A stretch of 64,000 bases of DNA from Chaunax sp. Z400. Its lineage: Eukaryota > Chordata > Actinopteri > Lophiiformes > Chaunacidae. The notes under the pieces were generated by a model that was not told the DNA's origin, did not search any database, and was given only the letters and a program-made list of their open reading frames with translations. The stretch lies in contig CM075204.1 of the NCBI GenBank assembly GCA_037577475.1, positions 5,170,355 through 5,234,354 on the forward strand, written 5' to 3'. Below, in pieces: positions 45,949-58,354 of the stretch. The position numbers and the translations under genes were made by a program. The first letter of the stretch is position 1. Each line of letters opens with the position of its first letter.

Positions 45949-48900
45949 ATGAACACCTTGATTTGTGTGTTTCTCCTGGGAATAGGTCTCCACGGTGCGG
46001 CGGCAGGTGAGTTCAGATGATTTCAAGCTGATTGGAAAAGAAAAAATGCTTCGTGTCTTTATAAAGCCTACTGTATGAACTGATGCTTCTTCTGATGGAC
46101 CTCCTTACATATTAGGACTATAGAGATGTTCAAACGTGACCAACCTATAATCTTAAAGTTCTCCGTAGTAAATCCTGTCTGTGCAGCTCATCGATTGATT
46201 CCTATAAAGTTCCGTTTTATGTAGGAAGTCACTGTTGAACTGTTGCTCAGAAGGAAATCTTGTATTGGTGAAAATGTCAGAAAAAGTTTGTCTTCTTCTG
46301 TTTTCTTTCCCATCTTTTATTGATCAAATCAGGACTGATAGGATCGATACGGTCTGATCGATCTCAATGCTAAAATGGCAGCAGAAGCAGCTCCAAACAG
46401 TCCAACACTCACTGAGAGAAATAAAGAAAACAGGAACAAACACCAAAACAAAGGCTTTCATGTCTAAATATATTTCCTGTCTAGTAGGAAGTATTGTGCG
46501 ATGAATCATTAGTTATTTTATGACGTCACTGTTTGATCAGTTATTGATCATTAGACATCGGCTGATGAACATATTGTTACAGTCTCCAAACACGTCACTA
46601 CGTTTGATCTGAACTGTTCATATTAACACAGTTATGTGCACACAGAGAAACACAGTCAATGACAACCTGCTAACATAAATATTGACTTCATGGCGTCGTC
46701 GTTTCTTGTCTGACCTCCATATATTTGATGAAATCCTTTAATATGTAATGAATATTTGAATCCACAGAATTCCACAGTTTGACTCCACATAGTGAAACAC
46801 ATCTGCTTTAACGAAGTTCATCCACACTGAGTTTTGTTGGTTGGGTCGAATCACATCCCACTGGCAGTTCTTCCATTTCCTGTCTGTACAATAGATGCTG
46901 TTTAGTAGAGCTACATGATCAATCAGCCTCACATATATCTGCCCACAGTAGCTTATTGTAGGTATGTTGGTATCTGTGATGTCAGCTGATGAGGAACAAG
47001 AAACTGGAGCACAGGCCAAACTGGTGTTGAGATGGTTTAGAAACTGTGTCTCCCTGATATAGATTGTCCACCAGAGAGCACTGACAAGTTTATTTTCTAC
47101 CTGTGAAATGTCCTGATCAGTTTGTATCAGGGTCACCAAAAACCTCCTGAATATTGATCAGCATCGGCTGGACAGCGCTGTCTAGATATTTGATCCGTGA
47201 AGAGAAATTGTGAAACCATAGAAGAAGAAGTGCTGCTGAGTTTGAGCTTCAAGAACCTCACAGAGTTCAACTCTGTGATCAGAAGAAGAGACTTAAGTTG
47301 TCATTGCTCACAGTTTATAGGAGAAGATAGAGACCATAAAGTGATGTGATGTCATCAGATGGAAAAAGTTTGAATGTGTTGAATGTAGAAAATCAAATGA
47401 GAATCTCAGACAGCGTTTGTGTTTTGCTCAGGTTTGTGTTTCACATTTCAAACTAATGGATAATGAGGAGTGTAAGCTACTAATGAAGCATCCTGAAGAA
47501 GAAATGAAATGAGTTTCACTTCACACGGAGATATCAGGACTAGAAAACATGTTTTTACAAACTGTCTCTATCAATGAGAGTCAGGTTCACAGCTGGAACA
47601 CCTCCATCTCTGACTAGTGTCACATTTTATTTCACCATAAATAACATTCATCCAGACAGAATCATCAGAAATATTCAGGTAGAGTTCAAACTCAGTTTCT
47701 ATGAATGTATTGTTCTATTTATTGACTGGACCACAGACATTATCAGCATGTCTTGAATGGAATGGACTTCTTTTTGATTCTGTGTGCAGGAAAATCAAAT
47801 TGTTCAGTGATTTATAAAAGTGATATCATGGCATTCATGTTTCTTACAGTGACTCACTCTCTGAAGTATTTCGTCACTGGATCTTCTGGAGTCTCAAACT
47901 TCCCAGAGTTTGTGGTTGTTGGGTTGGTTGATGACGTTCCAATAAGTTACTATGACAGTAACACCAGGAGAGCAGAACCCAAACAGGACTGGATGAAGAA
48001 AGTCACAGCAGATGATCCTCAGTACTGGATCAGGAACACTGATGTCTCTGTGGGTCACCAACAGAGGTTCAAAGACAGCATTGACATTTTAAAGCAGCGC
48101 TTCAACCAAACTAGAGGTTTGTTTATGTTTCTCTTCATAAAATGTTGTTTATATTGTCACCCAGTGTTTAGTAAACAGATGTAAACACAAACACACCATT
48201 GTTCATCTGTCCAGTGTGTTTTACTGTCGTAGATCAAACTGTCTGATGGAGGCTTCTCTTGGCTGACTCAGCAGAAACATTACTGACACTGAGACTACTG
48301 GATGCTGCTATACTACACTGAGACAGTGTTTCTGTCCATCCCATAATAACCAGCAGAGATCATTAAGACTTGATCTCCTGTAGATCAGATCAGAATAAGT
48401 CCAGTGAACTGCCCACAGTGAGCTGGTCCATAATAAGTCCTCTGTAGGAACCTGTTGATCACAACAGTTTTACAGCACTCAGCTGATAGAGGAACATGAC
48501 TGCTGGGTTTCTCAAACTACGGCACAGGACTGTAAATGGGACACAGGCTGCTCCTGCTGGGTCCCGTATGAGAGGAGTAGCAGTATGTTTGAATACACCT
48601 GTCTGACAGGACAACATGGTAAATGTCTGATTGAGACCAGAGGTTTCAAAAGTTCAACAGCACCACTCTACATACTGACCACACTGTGTCCATCCCATAA
48701 TATACATGTAGAGGAGAACAACACATGAGATTATATTCTCTTTACTTCACCACACTGTGTCCATCCCATAATATACATGTAGAGGAGAACAACACATAAG
48801 ATTAGATTAGATTCTCTTTACTTCACCACACTGTGTCCATCCCATAATATACATGTAGAGGAGAACAACACATGAGATTAGATTCTCTTTACTTCACCAC

Positions 48901-51900
48901 ACTTTGTCCATCCCATAATAACCATAGAGTCAATTAATCAATTGGTTGATCAACAGGAAATTGATTGATAGAAATGTAAATAATGAAATAGAAATATTTT
49001 GTTCCAGTAAAATGAGAAACACTTTGTAGTTGAATCAGGACACACAGACTGCCTCCCAGTGTCCATACTGGTCCTGATGGTGTGTCTTATTGGGACCAGT
49101 TGTAGTAACACACTGCTGAACTGGACACACTGTCCTGGTGGAGCAGGTGGAGTCTATGACTCATCCTGGACTCAAAGTGTCCTTCAGTGGAAGCTTCTAG
49201 AGCAGCTTCAGGACAGTCTAGTCTGTAGTTTGTCACAGGACCAGGATGTTGTTGGACTGGTCCACTGGCTGCAGAGTCTCAGTGGTGTAATGTTCAGTCC
49301 AGGATCAGGTTTAATGTGTGTCTGCTAGTCAGGACTCCACCTCAGTTTGTGTTCCTGCAGCTCACATGAAGCCACAACACCTGGAACAGTGGAGATAAAG
49401 TGTTGGTCTCAGTGGAGTCAGTGTGTCTCTGTGGTCAAACACAGGATATGAACTGTGTTTCCCAGCAGCCTCTCTGTCTCTCTAGAAGACATCCACTCTG
49501 TCCAGATGATGATTGGCTGTGAGTGGCCTCCATGGAGCCAATAAGAGCAGGAGGTGTAGGTCCTCTGTGTTGGTGTGTGTGGATCAGTGTGTCTCTGTGG
49601 TGAAGATGTGATATCAGCTGATGAGAGATGACTGGACTGAGATCTCACTCTGGTTTACTGTAGTCTCTGTCTCTGTCTCTCAGGTGTTCACATTTTCCAG
49701 AGGATGTCTGGCTGTGAGTGGGATGATGAGACTGGAGAGGTTACTGGTTATGAGCAGTATGGTTATGATGGAGAAGACTTCATAGTACTGGACCTGAAGA
49801 CAGAGACATGGATCACTCCCAAACCTCAGGCTGTCATCACCAAACACAAGTGGGATCATAACAGAGCTTTGATGACACTCAACAAGCATTACCTCACCCA
49901 GGAGTGTCCTGAGTGGGTGAAGAAGCATGTGGACAATGGGAGGAGCTCTCTGCTGAGAACAGGTAGAGTCACATGACCTGATGGAGTTTAATGGATACAA
50001 CAATCTTCATATTTCTCTTGTGTTTCTAACCAACAGTAACATCACAATAAATATGAACCAACACACAGAGACCCACTTTGTGTCTGTTTACACACATTTC
50101 TCTTTGTCTCAGCTTCTCTCTCACCTCTTCATCTCTGCCTCTCTCTCTCTCTTTACCTCCATTTTCTCTCTTTTTCTCTGCTGTGTTTCTGTCTGTCTCA
50201 CTTTCTCTCTCTCTCTCTCTCTGTCTTTGTCACACTCACTGTCCTCCTCCCCCTTTCTAACCTATCTCACCCCCTCACCTCTCTTCACCTCTCTTCTCCT
50301 CTGTCCCTCCCTTCTTTTCTCAGTTACTCTCCACTGAGGTTTGTTGTCATTGCTTACATGTGTGTATCTAGTGTTTGTTACTCAAACATTTCAAAGTCCT
50401 TCCATCAAACAGGAGTGATAATAAACAGTGAATACTAATAAAGAAGCTATAAAGTGTCTTTGTCTCTCCTCTCCAGAGCTTCCCTCAGTGTCTCTCCTCC
50501 AGAAGACTCCCTCCTCTCCAGTCAGCTGCCACGCTACAGGTTTCTACCCCGACAGAGCCGCACTCTTCTGGAGGAAAGATGGAGAGGAGCTTCATGAGGA
50601 CGTGGACCACGGAGAGATCCTCCCCAACCATGATGGGACCTTCCAGATGAGTGTTGACCTGGACCTTTCATCAGTGTCACCTGAAGACTGGAGGAGGTAC
50701 GACTGTGTGTTTCAGCTCTCTGGTGTGGAGGACGACTTGGTCACCAGACTGGACAAAGAAAAGATCTGGACCAACTGGGGTAAGACTGGGATCAGAAGTG
50801 ATGAACGTGGGAAACACACATTTATTTCACTAATAGTCCTACAGTTCATGCATTTTTATGTGTGTTGGAGAGAAGTTTAGTTTGTGTTCTATTGTTTTGT
50901 GTTCAATTATTTCATTTAGTTTTTCTGTCTAATTTTAGGGCTTAGATAATCAATAAACCAATCCACATGTCCACCTCTGGACCCTGACAAAGGTATCAGC
51001 AGGTCCCTGAAAAGATGTAAAGTGTTGGAATAAATGATTGTTGTCCAGCATTATTTCTTCTTTTTGTGGAGGCTGTCCAGTGTTTACTTAGCTTTGATTC
51101 CTACAGAACAATGTCAGTAATTAAGGACATGAAACTTCATTTCCTCAGTCAAGGAGGTTCTGATTGGACCTGCATCTGTTTGTTTGTTTGTTTGTTTGTT
51201 AGCAGGATGATACAAACACTACTGAATGATGACCATGAAACCTGGAGGGGTGGACATGGGTCAGATATCAACTCCTTCAGTTAGATGGGCAGATACATTC
51301 ATTTTTAGAACACTCCTTTGTGTTGTGAAATCAGCGTTTGTCACCATTTTCCTTCATTTGTCCATAAATTGTGACGTAAAAAGTCTCATATTTATGATGT
51401 TGATCATTTATGTTATCAGACCACTTCCCTTTTCTTTTCTTCCTCCATTATAAGAGTTAGACAGACGTGTGTAGGATTGTTCAGCCTTGGCAGAGGGATG
51501 CACCTTTCCAACTGTTTGGTAGTTTGAAATCAAACTTGAGTTTTCAGATCTTTGTCAGACCCACTGTAACCATTTCAACATGTAACAACAGATGAGACAT
51601 TTTAGGGACTATTAGTTTGAAGATGAGTAGATTTAGTAGAATGATTTAATCACTGGATGAATGTATGGATCTGTACATCAGTCACAATACAGTTTATGGG
51701 CCAAGTATGGTGCCAGTCTAAAAGGAATTAGAATATGATCGTCAGAAGCTCTGACTGAGCCACGAACCAACATAAGGGACAGAAACCAACATGACATGGA
51801 GCTAAACAAAGACAACAAAGCTCGACCAGGATAAAGCAGCAGAGATAGAGTCATGATGTCCAGACAAGTAGAGCTAAAAACATGAACAGAATGTCATCAT

Positions 51901-52811
51901 ATAATGTTAGAATATAATATACAGAATAATAATGACAGGAACATAACAGCAACCATCAAACATGTAGTGTCTGTATTCAGGATTGTTCTGCTGGGAATAT
52001 GGATGTTCTTCTCTGAGCGGCTTCATCTGTGCAGGTTGTGACTTTTTGTTGTTGTTTTCTGCTCAACAGAGGAGCCCATTAACGTGACCTTCATCATCAT
52101 CATCATCATCACCACAGTGGTTCTTGCTCTCGTCCTCATCGCTGCCATTGGATTGAAGGTTTACAAAAAGAAGACAGGTGAGGGACCCAAACAGAAACGG
52201 TCTCTTTTTCCTGGCTGTGATTTTAGACTTGGACCTGATGCTTTTATTCAACCTGAAGCAAACTTCAGTTCCCAGAGCATCAAAGTGTGTTCAAACAACA
52301 GGAAGTGGTGTCAGGCTCAGAGTCACAGTGTCATGATGACATGACTACAGAAGACAAAGTCATGTTTCAGTTCAATGTTCATTATTATTCTATGTTGATG
52401 TCCTGTTCTTCATAGACTCTGTTTAACAGCAGTTTACTCTGACCAAACCCACTTCTGTTTTATTTCAGTGTGTTACTGGTAAAACACTCACATACATTCA
52501 TGTCACTGGAAGCCTGACTGACAGTTTGATGACATGAACAAATACTTTAAGGTAGTTAGTGGCTCACAGGCAGAGAGAGCAGTCACACCGTTTTCTGACT
52601 GTGTTGTAGATCATATTAAATACATTAAAGGTGGTGTTTTCTATTGGAATCATCTTTGTTTCCCTTTATTTCTTGTGAAGGAGCATAAAGGTCAAACTGT
52701 GAAGAAGGAATTGTCAGCAGTGAAATGATTTGTCTTTGTTTTCCAGCTAAATGTCCTCCATCTCCTGACGACAGCTCTGAGCTCTCTGAGAGACTGAAGC
52801 CAGAGGCCTGA
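45949..52811 (+). CDS. MHC class I heavy chain, U-lineage-like, complete
   Basis: Six coding exons with phase-1 joins, 1080 bases, 359 residues: leader 45949-46006 (MNTLICVFLLGIGLHGAAA), alpha1 47850-48116, alpha2 49684-49962, alpha3 50477-50779, transmembrane 52070-52177, tail 52747-52811. It presents peptides at the cell surface with beta-2-microglobulin. Counting from VTHSLKYF, peptide-end anchors are Y7, Y59, R84 (the fish form), T142, K145, W146 and Y159; position 171, usually Tyr, is His. N86-Q-T is the conserved glycosylation site. Disulfides: C100-C164 in alpha2; SCHATGFYP and YDCVF in the alpha3 Ig domain. The membrane span begins with six Ile from an ATC repeat. The tail is short (SELSERLKPEA). 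All splice sites are consensus and no lesion is seen. Lineage call is from sequence feel. Confidence 0.92.
46007..47849 (+). other. MHC class I intron 1
   Basis: 1.84 kb between leader and alpha1. A 133-codon minus-strand frame at 46738-47139 looks like a fragment of a dispersed repeat, but no domain is recognised. The reading frame upstream of 47850 stays open, so an earlier cag at 47789 is an alternative acceptor; ttcttacag at 47849 gives the canonical alpha1 start. Confidence 0.6.
48679..48922 (+). repeat. Tandem repeat in MHC intron 2, about 73-78 bases per unit
   Basis: Three full units and one partial unit contain CACACTGTGTCCATCCCATA, ATATACATGTAGAGGAGAAC and TTCTCTTTACTTCAC. One unit carries an extra five-base duplication (AGATTAGATT). 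The last unit breaks at CATCCCATAATAACCA. Confidence 0.85.
50093..50335 (+). repeat. CT-rich tract in MHC intron 3
   Basis: A pyrimidine-rich stretch of CTCT, TTTCTC and CCTC runs to the end of a 118-codon low-complexity frame. It lies some 140 bases before the alpha3 acceptor and carries no coding signal. Confidence 0.7.
52093..52110 (+). repeat. (ATC)6 coding microsatellite in the MHC transmembrane exon
   Basis: Six ATC codons give six isoleucines at the start of the membrane span. Length change by slippage would keep the frame and alter the span by whole residues. Confidence 0.9.
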
Positions 52812-54592
52812 TGACAAACACACCACCCTGAACACAGTGAGTGGCTTCATATGGGACAGGAACACCTGGTGGTAAACAAAGCCATCTTAAACCATGTGTA
52901 GAAGAACCTTCTGAGATGGTGTGTTTATTCACTGGAAAAAAGAAAACCTTTGCCTTTCAGTTGGTTTTCCACAACAAAGGTGAAGCTGTTTAATCTGAAG
53001 TGAAGTGAGATTATTAAGAGAAAGACACAGATGCTTTCAGAAACCTTCACATCAGCAGGTCACAGAGGGTCATATTAAAAAGTCTCATATTAACCTGGAG
53101 AAAAACAGTGACAACAATTGATGAAACTGTGTTGAACCAAATTCAAACCGACGACTTCAGAGTCACAGCAGGTCAACACTTGTTTTAGAAAATGTTCACA
53201 TTCAATGACTATCTGGGAGATTTAAGGTCCAAACCGTTCTGTAAATATGTGTTTTTTATGGTCCATGATTTAGTTTTCTGTTTGATGTCATCTTTTTCTT
53301 TTTGTCTCTTTAGGTTTATGGATTCATTTTGCTCTGGAACAAGGACTGGTGTCACCACATTGTCATGTTTGAACTGGGAATTCACTGGTCATTCATCCCA
53401 ATATGAACTGATTAAATACATCAGGGTTGAGAATCTAGTGATAGATTATTGATTGGATTATACAGACAACGTTAACAAATATATAACAAACATTATCAAA
53501 CTTAAATGGTGACGTTCAAATATTTTGAGGATCATTTTTCTCACCTGGAGACGTAAAACAGGATATTTCAAAGAATGAATCATCACAGCTTCTTCATACA
53601 GACATAATCAGTTTAAATACGAGCTGATCTAAAACAGATCCACCATAATTCAAGTGGAATACTTCTGCTGTTGGCTTGTTTCTTTGTTTTTGCATTCCCA
53701 TTCTCATATTTGTCCTCCTAGGCTCTGGTGATTTGATGCTACCTGGAGATAAGAGATATGTGACGACCACTAGAGAGTCGTCTCTACTAATTCTACTCAG
53801 AAAGCCTTTCTTTGCTTCTCTAATCAGCCACATCCTAAAAGCTGCTGAATAACGTGGACACTAAATAGTTTGTAGCTGTCAGTGTCAGTGTTTGTCTGTC
53901 TGTGTGACTCCTGCTGATGAACTGGACTCCACCTTTCTCCCACTGCTTACTGGCTTTGACTCCAGTCCCCTGTGACTCTCAGCAGGAGAAGAAGGACAGG
54001 ACCTGGATGGGTGGACTTTTGTATCACTGTGGTGAATTATCTGGATTGTAATTCATTGGACACATGTTTCCATCTGGTTACAGCTACGTCTCTAAATGAT
54101 CAGCTGATTTATTTCCACTAAATGTACAGCAGTGATAGGTTGTATCAGTGAGGACCAACACTATGCAAACATACACAACATTTAAACAGCCAACAAAATT
54201 CATTCGACAGTTGTGTAAATAGTTTGTTTATTTTTTTAAAAGGGGTGAAAAGATTTAGTTTTGATTCCAACCTGGTTGAAGTAAATAATGAGTATTTTCT
54301 TTATTAATCAGGAGTTTGTTGATTTTTCTTCATGATATCCATATTTTTATCAGTGGTGAAAGATGATCTTTTCCTTTCCTTCAATGGTTGTGGGCTGTTT
54401 TATGCTTCTCAGCACACTGATAGAACATATGTCCTGCTGGTATTTAGGGATGAGGGACGTTTTCTGTCTTAGTTTCACAGATGAAACTGAACAGTGTTGC
54501 ACAAAATCACTTCTTGTGTCGCTTCACTAGATGAATGTTGAATGAAGTTGTCCTGCTGCTTCATTTCTTTTCAGATGACATTTTGCAATAAA
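52812..54592 (+). other. MHC class I 3' UTR, possibly spliced
   Basis: AATAAA at 54587-54592 is a plausible 3' end. A donor-like gtgagt 24 bases after the stop (52836) and an acceptor-like tttgtctctttag ending at 53313 could remove a 3' UTR intron. No other gene is recognised. Confidence 0.4.
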
Positions 54593-55935
54593 GTCAGACT
54601 TTTTCCAAAGGTTGGTTTCTTTTCTGATTCCTCCATGTACAGTCTATGTTTACAGATCTATGACAGAAGCTACAGTTCATGAATGTTCCTGAGTTCTCTC
54701 TTTAGTCACAGACACTAAATGAACATGACTGACCTCTAGATGTGAAACTGAGGAGAAGGAAGAACAACATTATCTGGTCAAACCTGCAGTTCTTTTACTT
54801 TTCACATGGCCAAAAATGAATGTGATGATGATGATGTTAATAAGATGGATCTTAAAATGTTATTACTGTATGTAGTTTCTCTAAGGAGACAAAAATAATC
54901 ATTTTAAACCTCCTTATTCATGTTTTTATGTCTCATCAACATGGACAAGAGAAATCCATCCACTTCCTGCTGCACAGAACCAGTGTCAGTGTGGGGATCT
55001 GGTTTTCCCCTAAAAAAAAACCTGCTCCTCTGAAATCCTCCTGGCAACTGATGACATCACATCTTTGTAGAAATACTGTACTGTGGCTCCTCCTACTTCT
55101 CAAACAAGAATAATACATAAATAAAATAAAGCCTAGACATGAACTCACCTACTTTATATCATGTAAATATCGGTGACGTTTTGTCTACATTTTACCAGGC
55201 GTGTCCAAACACATCCTTTGCTTTTTAATGTGTTTATAAAGTCATTTTGTTAACTATAGTCTTCTTTGAGCTTCACAGTGTAACCATGTCTGACAAATCC
55301 AACACATCCTCAAACACCTTTGAAATGAAGATGACTGACCTGCTTTCTTCATAGTGAACATCAACACCTTGCTGGTGTCAAACCTGTGTGCTGGACTTCT
55401 GCATGGAAACAGATGTCATTGCAGCTGTTGCCACTACAGTCACTTTATTTTCACTCTGTGACAAAATGATGTTAATTTTTGTTGCATTACCACATGCATC
55501 AGTTCAGGTTCATCGTTCAGGAGATGAACAGCAGTGTTTATTTGGAGCTGTAAGATAACAGGATGTCTGGTTAACATAAACCACAAATGAAGCAGCGTTA
55601 AAATGTGCAGCACCAACGTTACACAATACAAAAAACACCAACCAAACAAAGATGTTAACAAGCTGACAATGACAGTTTTATCTGTCACTGTTAGGTTCAT
55701 ATGTAGGAGAGAAATAGCTCTGCAGCATTTCATGACCCGACTGATTGTCACAATTCAACACTTCCTCTGGAAACTGCTGTGACACAAAGAAGCGTCATTC
55801 ATTTCAAAAGTGAGATGTCAACTATTTCAACATGCCTCTGAGAAAATGTGTTAAATGAGTTGATCATTTAGTAAAGACACACATGATTGGAGCGTATTCA
55901 GAGAGGGTGATCTGTGTTTAGGGCTCAGACTCAGA
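54593..55935. other. No recognised gene
   Basis: Spacer of simple composition. The frame at 55440-55751 (-) has hydrophobic stretches but no recognised family. Confidence 0.4.
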
Positions 55936-55937
55936 AC

Positions 55938-56020
55938 ATTCCCTTCCTGTAACGGTGGATCAACTCTGATACGTCTTCCTTACACACCTTTATCCAGCCA
56001 TCATCCTGCATGTGGTGCAC
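55938..56020 (-). CDS. Probable terminal exon of an unidentified protein
   Basis: On the minus strand a long pyrimidine tract ending tgtgtttgtctag precedes a frame reading HHMQDDGWIKVCKEDVSEL then IHRYRKGMF and a TGA at about 55938. The acceptor is strong and the frame has ordinary protein composition, unlike the surrounding noise. I do not recognise the family. Upstream exons would lie to the right, but the duplication junction at 57591 comes only 1.6 kb away and none is seen before it, so the gene may have been cut there. Confidence 0.4.
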
Positions 56021-57590
56021 TAGACAAACACAAACAGAAGCACAAACATGAGCACACAGACACACACATATTCCCACAAATGTTCACACAAAATGACCGT
56101 TGAACCTTTTCAAGGGCTGAGACTACAGCTTTATTCATTTCAGGATGAGGCAACATTCAGTCTGTCAGTTTATTTCTGTTTGCACATGTGGTGCTTTTAT
56201 TTTGTAGGTAACGTTAGAGACGTGACAGGACATGAGTGGGAGAGAGAGAGAATAACATGCAACAGAGCTCCAGCTGGACATGAACCTGTAGGGCAGGTTA
56301 GTTTTGAAGTAGACGCTGTACTTTCAACCAAACCTCCTTTTGATTGGCAGTGATCAATTCTTTTAGTTTTAATTCAGTGTCTGTGGTTTGGGGTTGACAG
56401 AGCCCTTATGTGTGCTGGTATTACTGGACGTTGATAGTTTAGTGCTGATGACTTTATTTTATCGTCATTACTGTCATTTATGTATTTGTTTTTGGTGTTA
56501 TGTGTGTTCATTTCAATGTTGTCTTCATCTCAGGACCCCTTTAAAACAAGACGATGCATCTGAAGAGGTTTATTCCCCAAACTTTATCATGAATAATTAA
56601 TGGCCACTAAACACAAAGTGCAGCTGAGGATAATGAAAATGTGGTTAGTTTAGAAGGTTTGATGATGGTGAAAGATGAACGGTCAGAGGATCAACAATTC
56701 ATCCTGAAGGGACACCGATGAAAGATTTCAGTCGAGATGGAAGTGAACCGACAAAGATTGTTTTCAGTCCTATGAATTCAGTCATTATCTTCTCACCCTC
56801 ATGTCCAAAGGGAAGTCGGCTGAAGTTTGTTGACTGATTGAACTGATCTGAGACTGATCTGAAAAACCATTATTCACACAGACCCATTGACGCCCATGTA
56901 CATGCAGCCAAATGAACAAGAGCTGTCAGTCTGTGCGTATGTCAGTGTTTCCCTGCCACATGGATGTTGTGTCCCAGACAATAAACACTGAGGTATGTAG
57001 ATATAACCACATCAACATAAAGTCACATGAACACGTGTTCAAGCTTGTGAAGGTTTCAGTCAAGATTTCAGCTTAAAAAGCTTGTAATTAACATCTTTTC
57101 AAATCCATTTAGGATGTCGGGGCTTCTGGAGACTTGGATTCCACCTTAAGAATATTTTGGAGTCATTTAATGTTTGCTTCAATATTTTATTCTATTTTAA
57201 AATCAGTCCCTATCATCTGCAGTGTTTTTAGAGGAACGCTGGTGTGAAGCTCCAGAAATGTTTGGTGGACTTTGAAACTTCAGCTGACTTTCCATTGGCA
57301 TGAGGGTGAGACTGAATTCTCATGTTTGGGTAAACTGTTCCTTTACATTGAGATTCAGGACTTACTTAAATGGAACAAAACTACGATGACAAGTTTATAT
57401 AGAGACGACTATTTATGATCACAATTCAACATTACCTCCAAACACAGAAGTGAAAAAGTTACATTATTAGAGTGTTTTTGAGTTATGTTTCACATTTAAT
57501 GAGCTGCTCCATCAATGATGTCTTCAATAAACATGTAAGTTATATCTTCTCATTTTCTCAGGATTGTATACCTGTTAAAGATTCATTATT
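56021..57590. other. Spacer up to the duplication junction
   Basis: No gene recognised. The frame at 56048-56353 is unsupported. The right end at 57590/57591 is the junction where sequence switches to a copy of PIM-like intron 5. Confidence 0.5.
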
Positions 57591-57659
57591 TTTCCACGTT
57601 TAAATGTGTCCAAGCTCACAGTGTCACTCAGTCTGCATGTCTGTTTGTGTCTCCCTCAG

Positions 57660-58314
57660 ATCATCACCAAACAGCTGGTGGAGGCCCTCAGGGAGATCCA
57701 CTCCAAGGGTGTGTTTCACAATGATATCAAACCTGAAAATATCCTTTGTGAAACCGGCCCTGGTGGTCCACGCATCCGGATCATCGATTTTGGATGTGCC
57801 ACATTTTTGAAAGAGGGGATGTACACCACAGCACAAGGTAGGCTGTCTTTCTTTCAGTCCTGCTGTCTGAGCCAATGCAGCATCTTTGCTGTCTCTGTCC
57901 TCTGCCTCCATCCCTCACCATTAACGTTGTCTCTGTGTGTCTGTGTGTGTTGTAGGAACCAAAATGTACTCCAGCCCTGAGTGGTTCCTGGATCGCCGCT
58001 ACAGGGCCGAACCGGCTACGGTGTGGCAGCTCGGTGTAGCGTTGCACACGATGCTACATGTGGACTTCCCCTTCGAGGACATCACAGAAATCGCCTACAA
58101 AGATGTTTGTGTCAGGGACGACCTTTCCTTTGGTAAGTCATAAAGACACACACACAGTAGAATCAAGCAGAAACACAGAGCACATGTTTGTATTAAAATA
58201 TTATTCCTGTTTGTCTGTCCAGACTGCAGAGACCTTCTCCTTAGCTGTCTCAACAAGGACCCAGCAGCCAGACCCAGCCTGGAGAGACTGATGCATCACC
58301 CCTGGCTGATATAA
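57660..58314 (+). pseudogene. PIM-like kinase, exons 6-8 only (second copy)
   Basis: Exons 57660-57837, 57956-58132 and 58223-58314 keep intact splice sites and frame. They encode HNDIKPEN, DFG, SPE and the C-terminus ending HHPWLI. Compared with the complete gene the only protein changes seen are Pro to Ala in TTPQG and Met to Val in LHMDFP. Exons 1-5, with the start codon, P-loop, VAIK lysine and hinge, are absent: upstream of 57591 the DNA is unrelated. It therefore cannot make a kinase on its own and is a truncated duplicate, unless an unknown upstream exon splices into it. Confidence 0.88.
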
Positions 58315-58354
58315 ATCTACGGAGGCCCTGAGGTCCAAAAACACATAGGAAAAA

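Noticed and set aside
46738..47139. 133-codon minus-strand frame in MHC intron 1
   Set aside because: No recognised motif; most likely part of a dispersed repeat.
49059..49328. 89-codon frame in MHC intron 2
   Set aside because: Lies between well-placed alpha1 and alpha2 exons and has no class I or other similarity.
56048..56353. 101-codon frame before the duplication junction
   Set aside because: No domain, mixed composition, and no support from splice signals.
57591..57659. Possible new first exon for the second kinase copy just left of exon 6
   Set aside because: Sequence from 57591 is intron 5 and sequence left of it shows no donor-linked open frame with kinase features.
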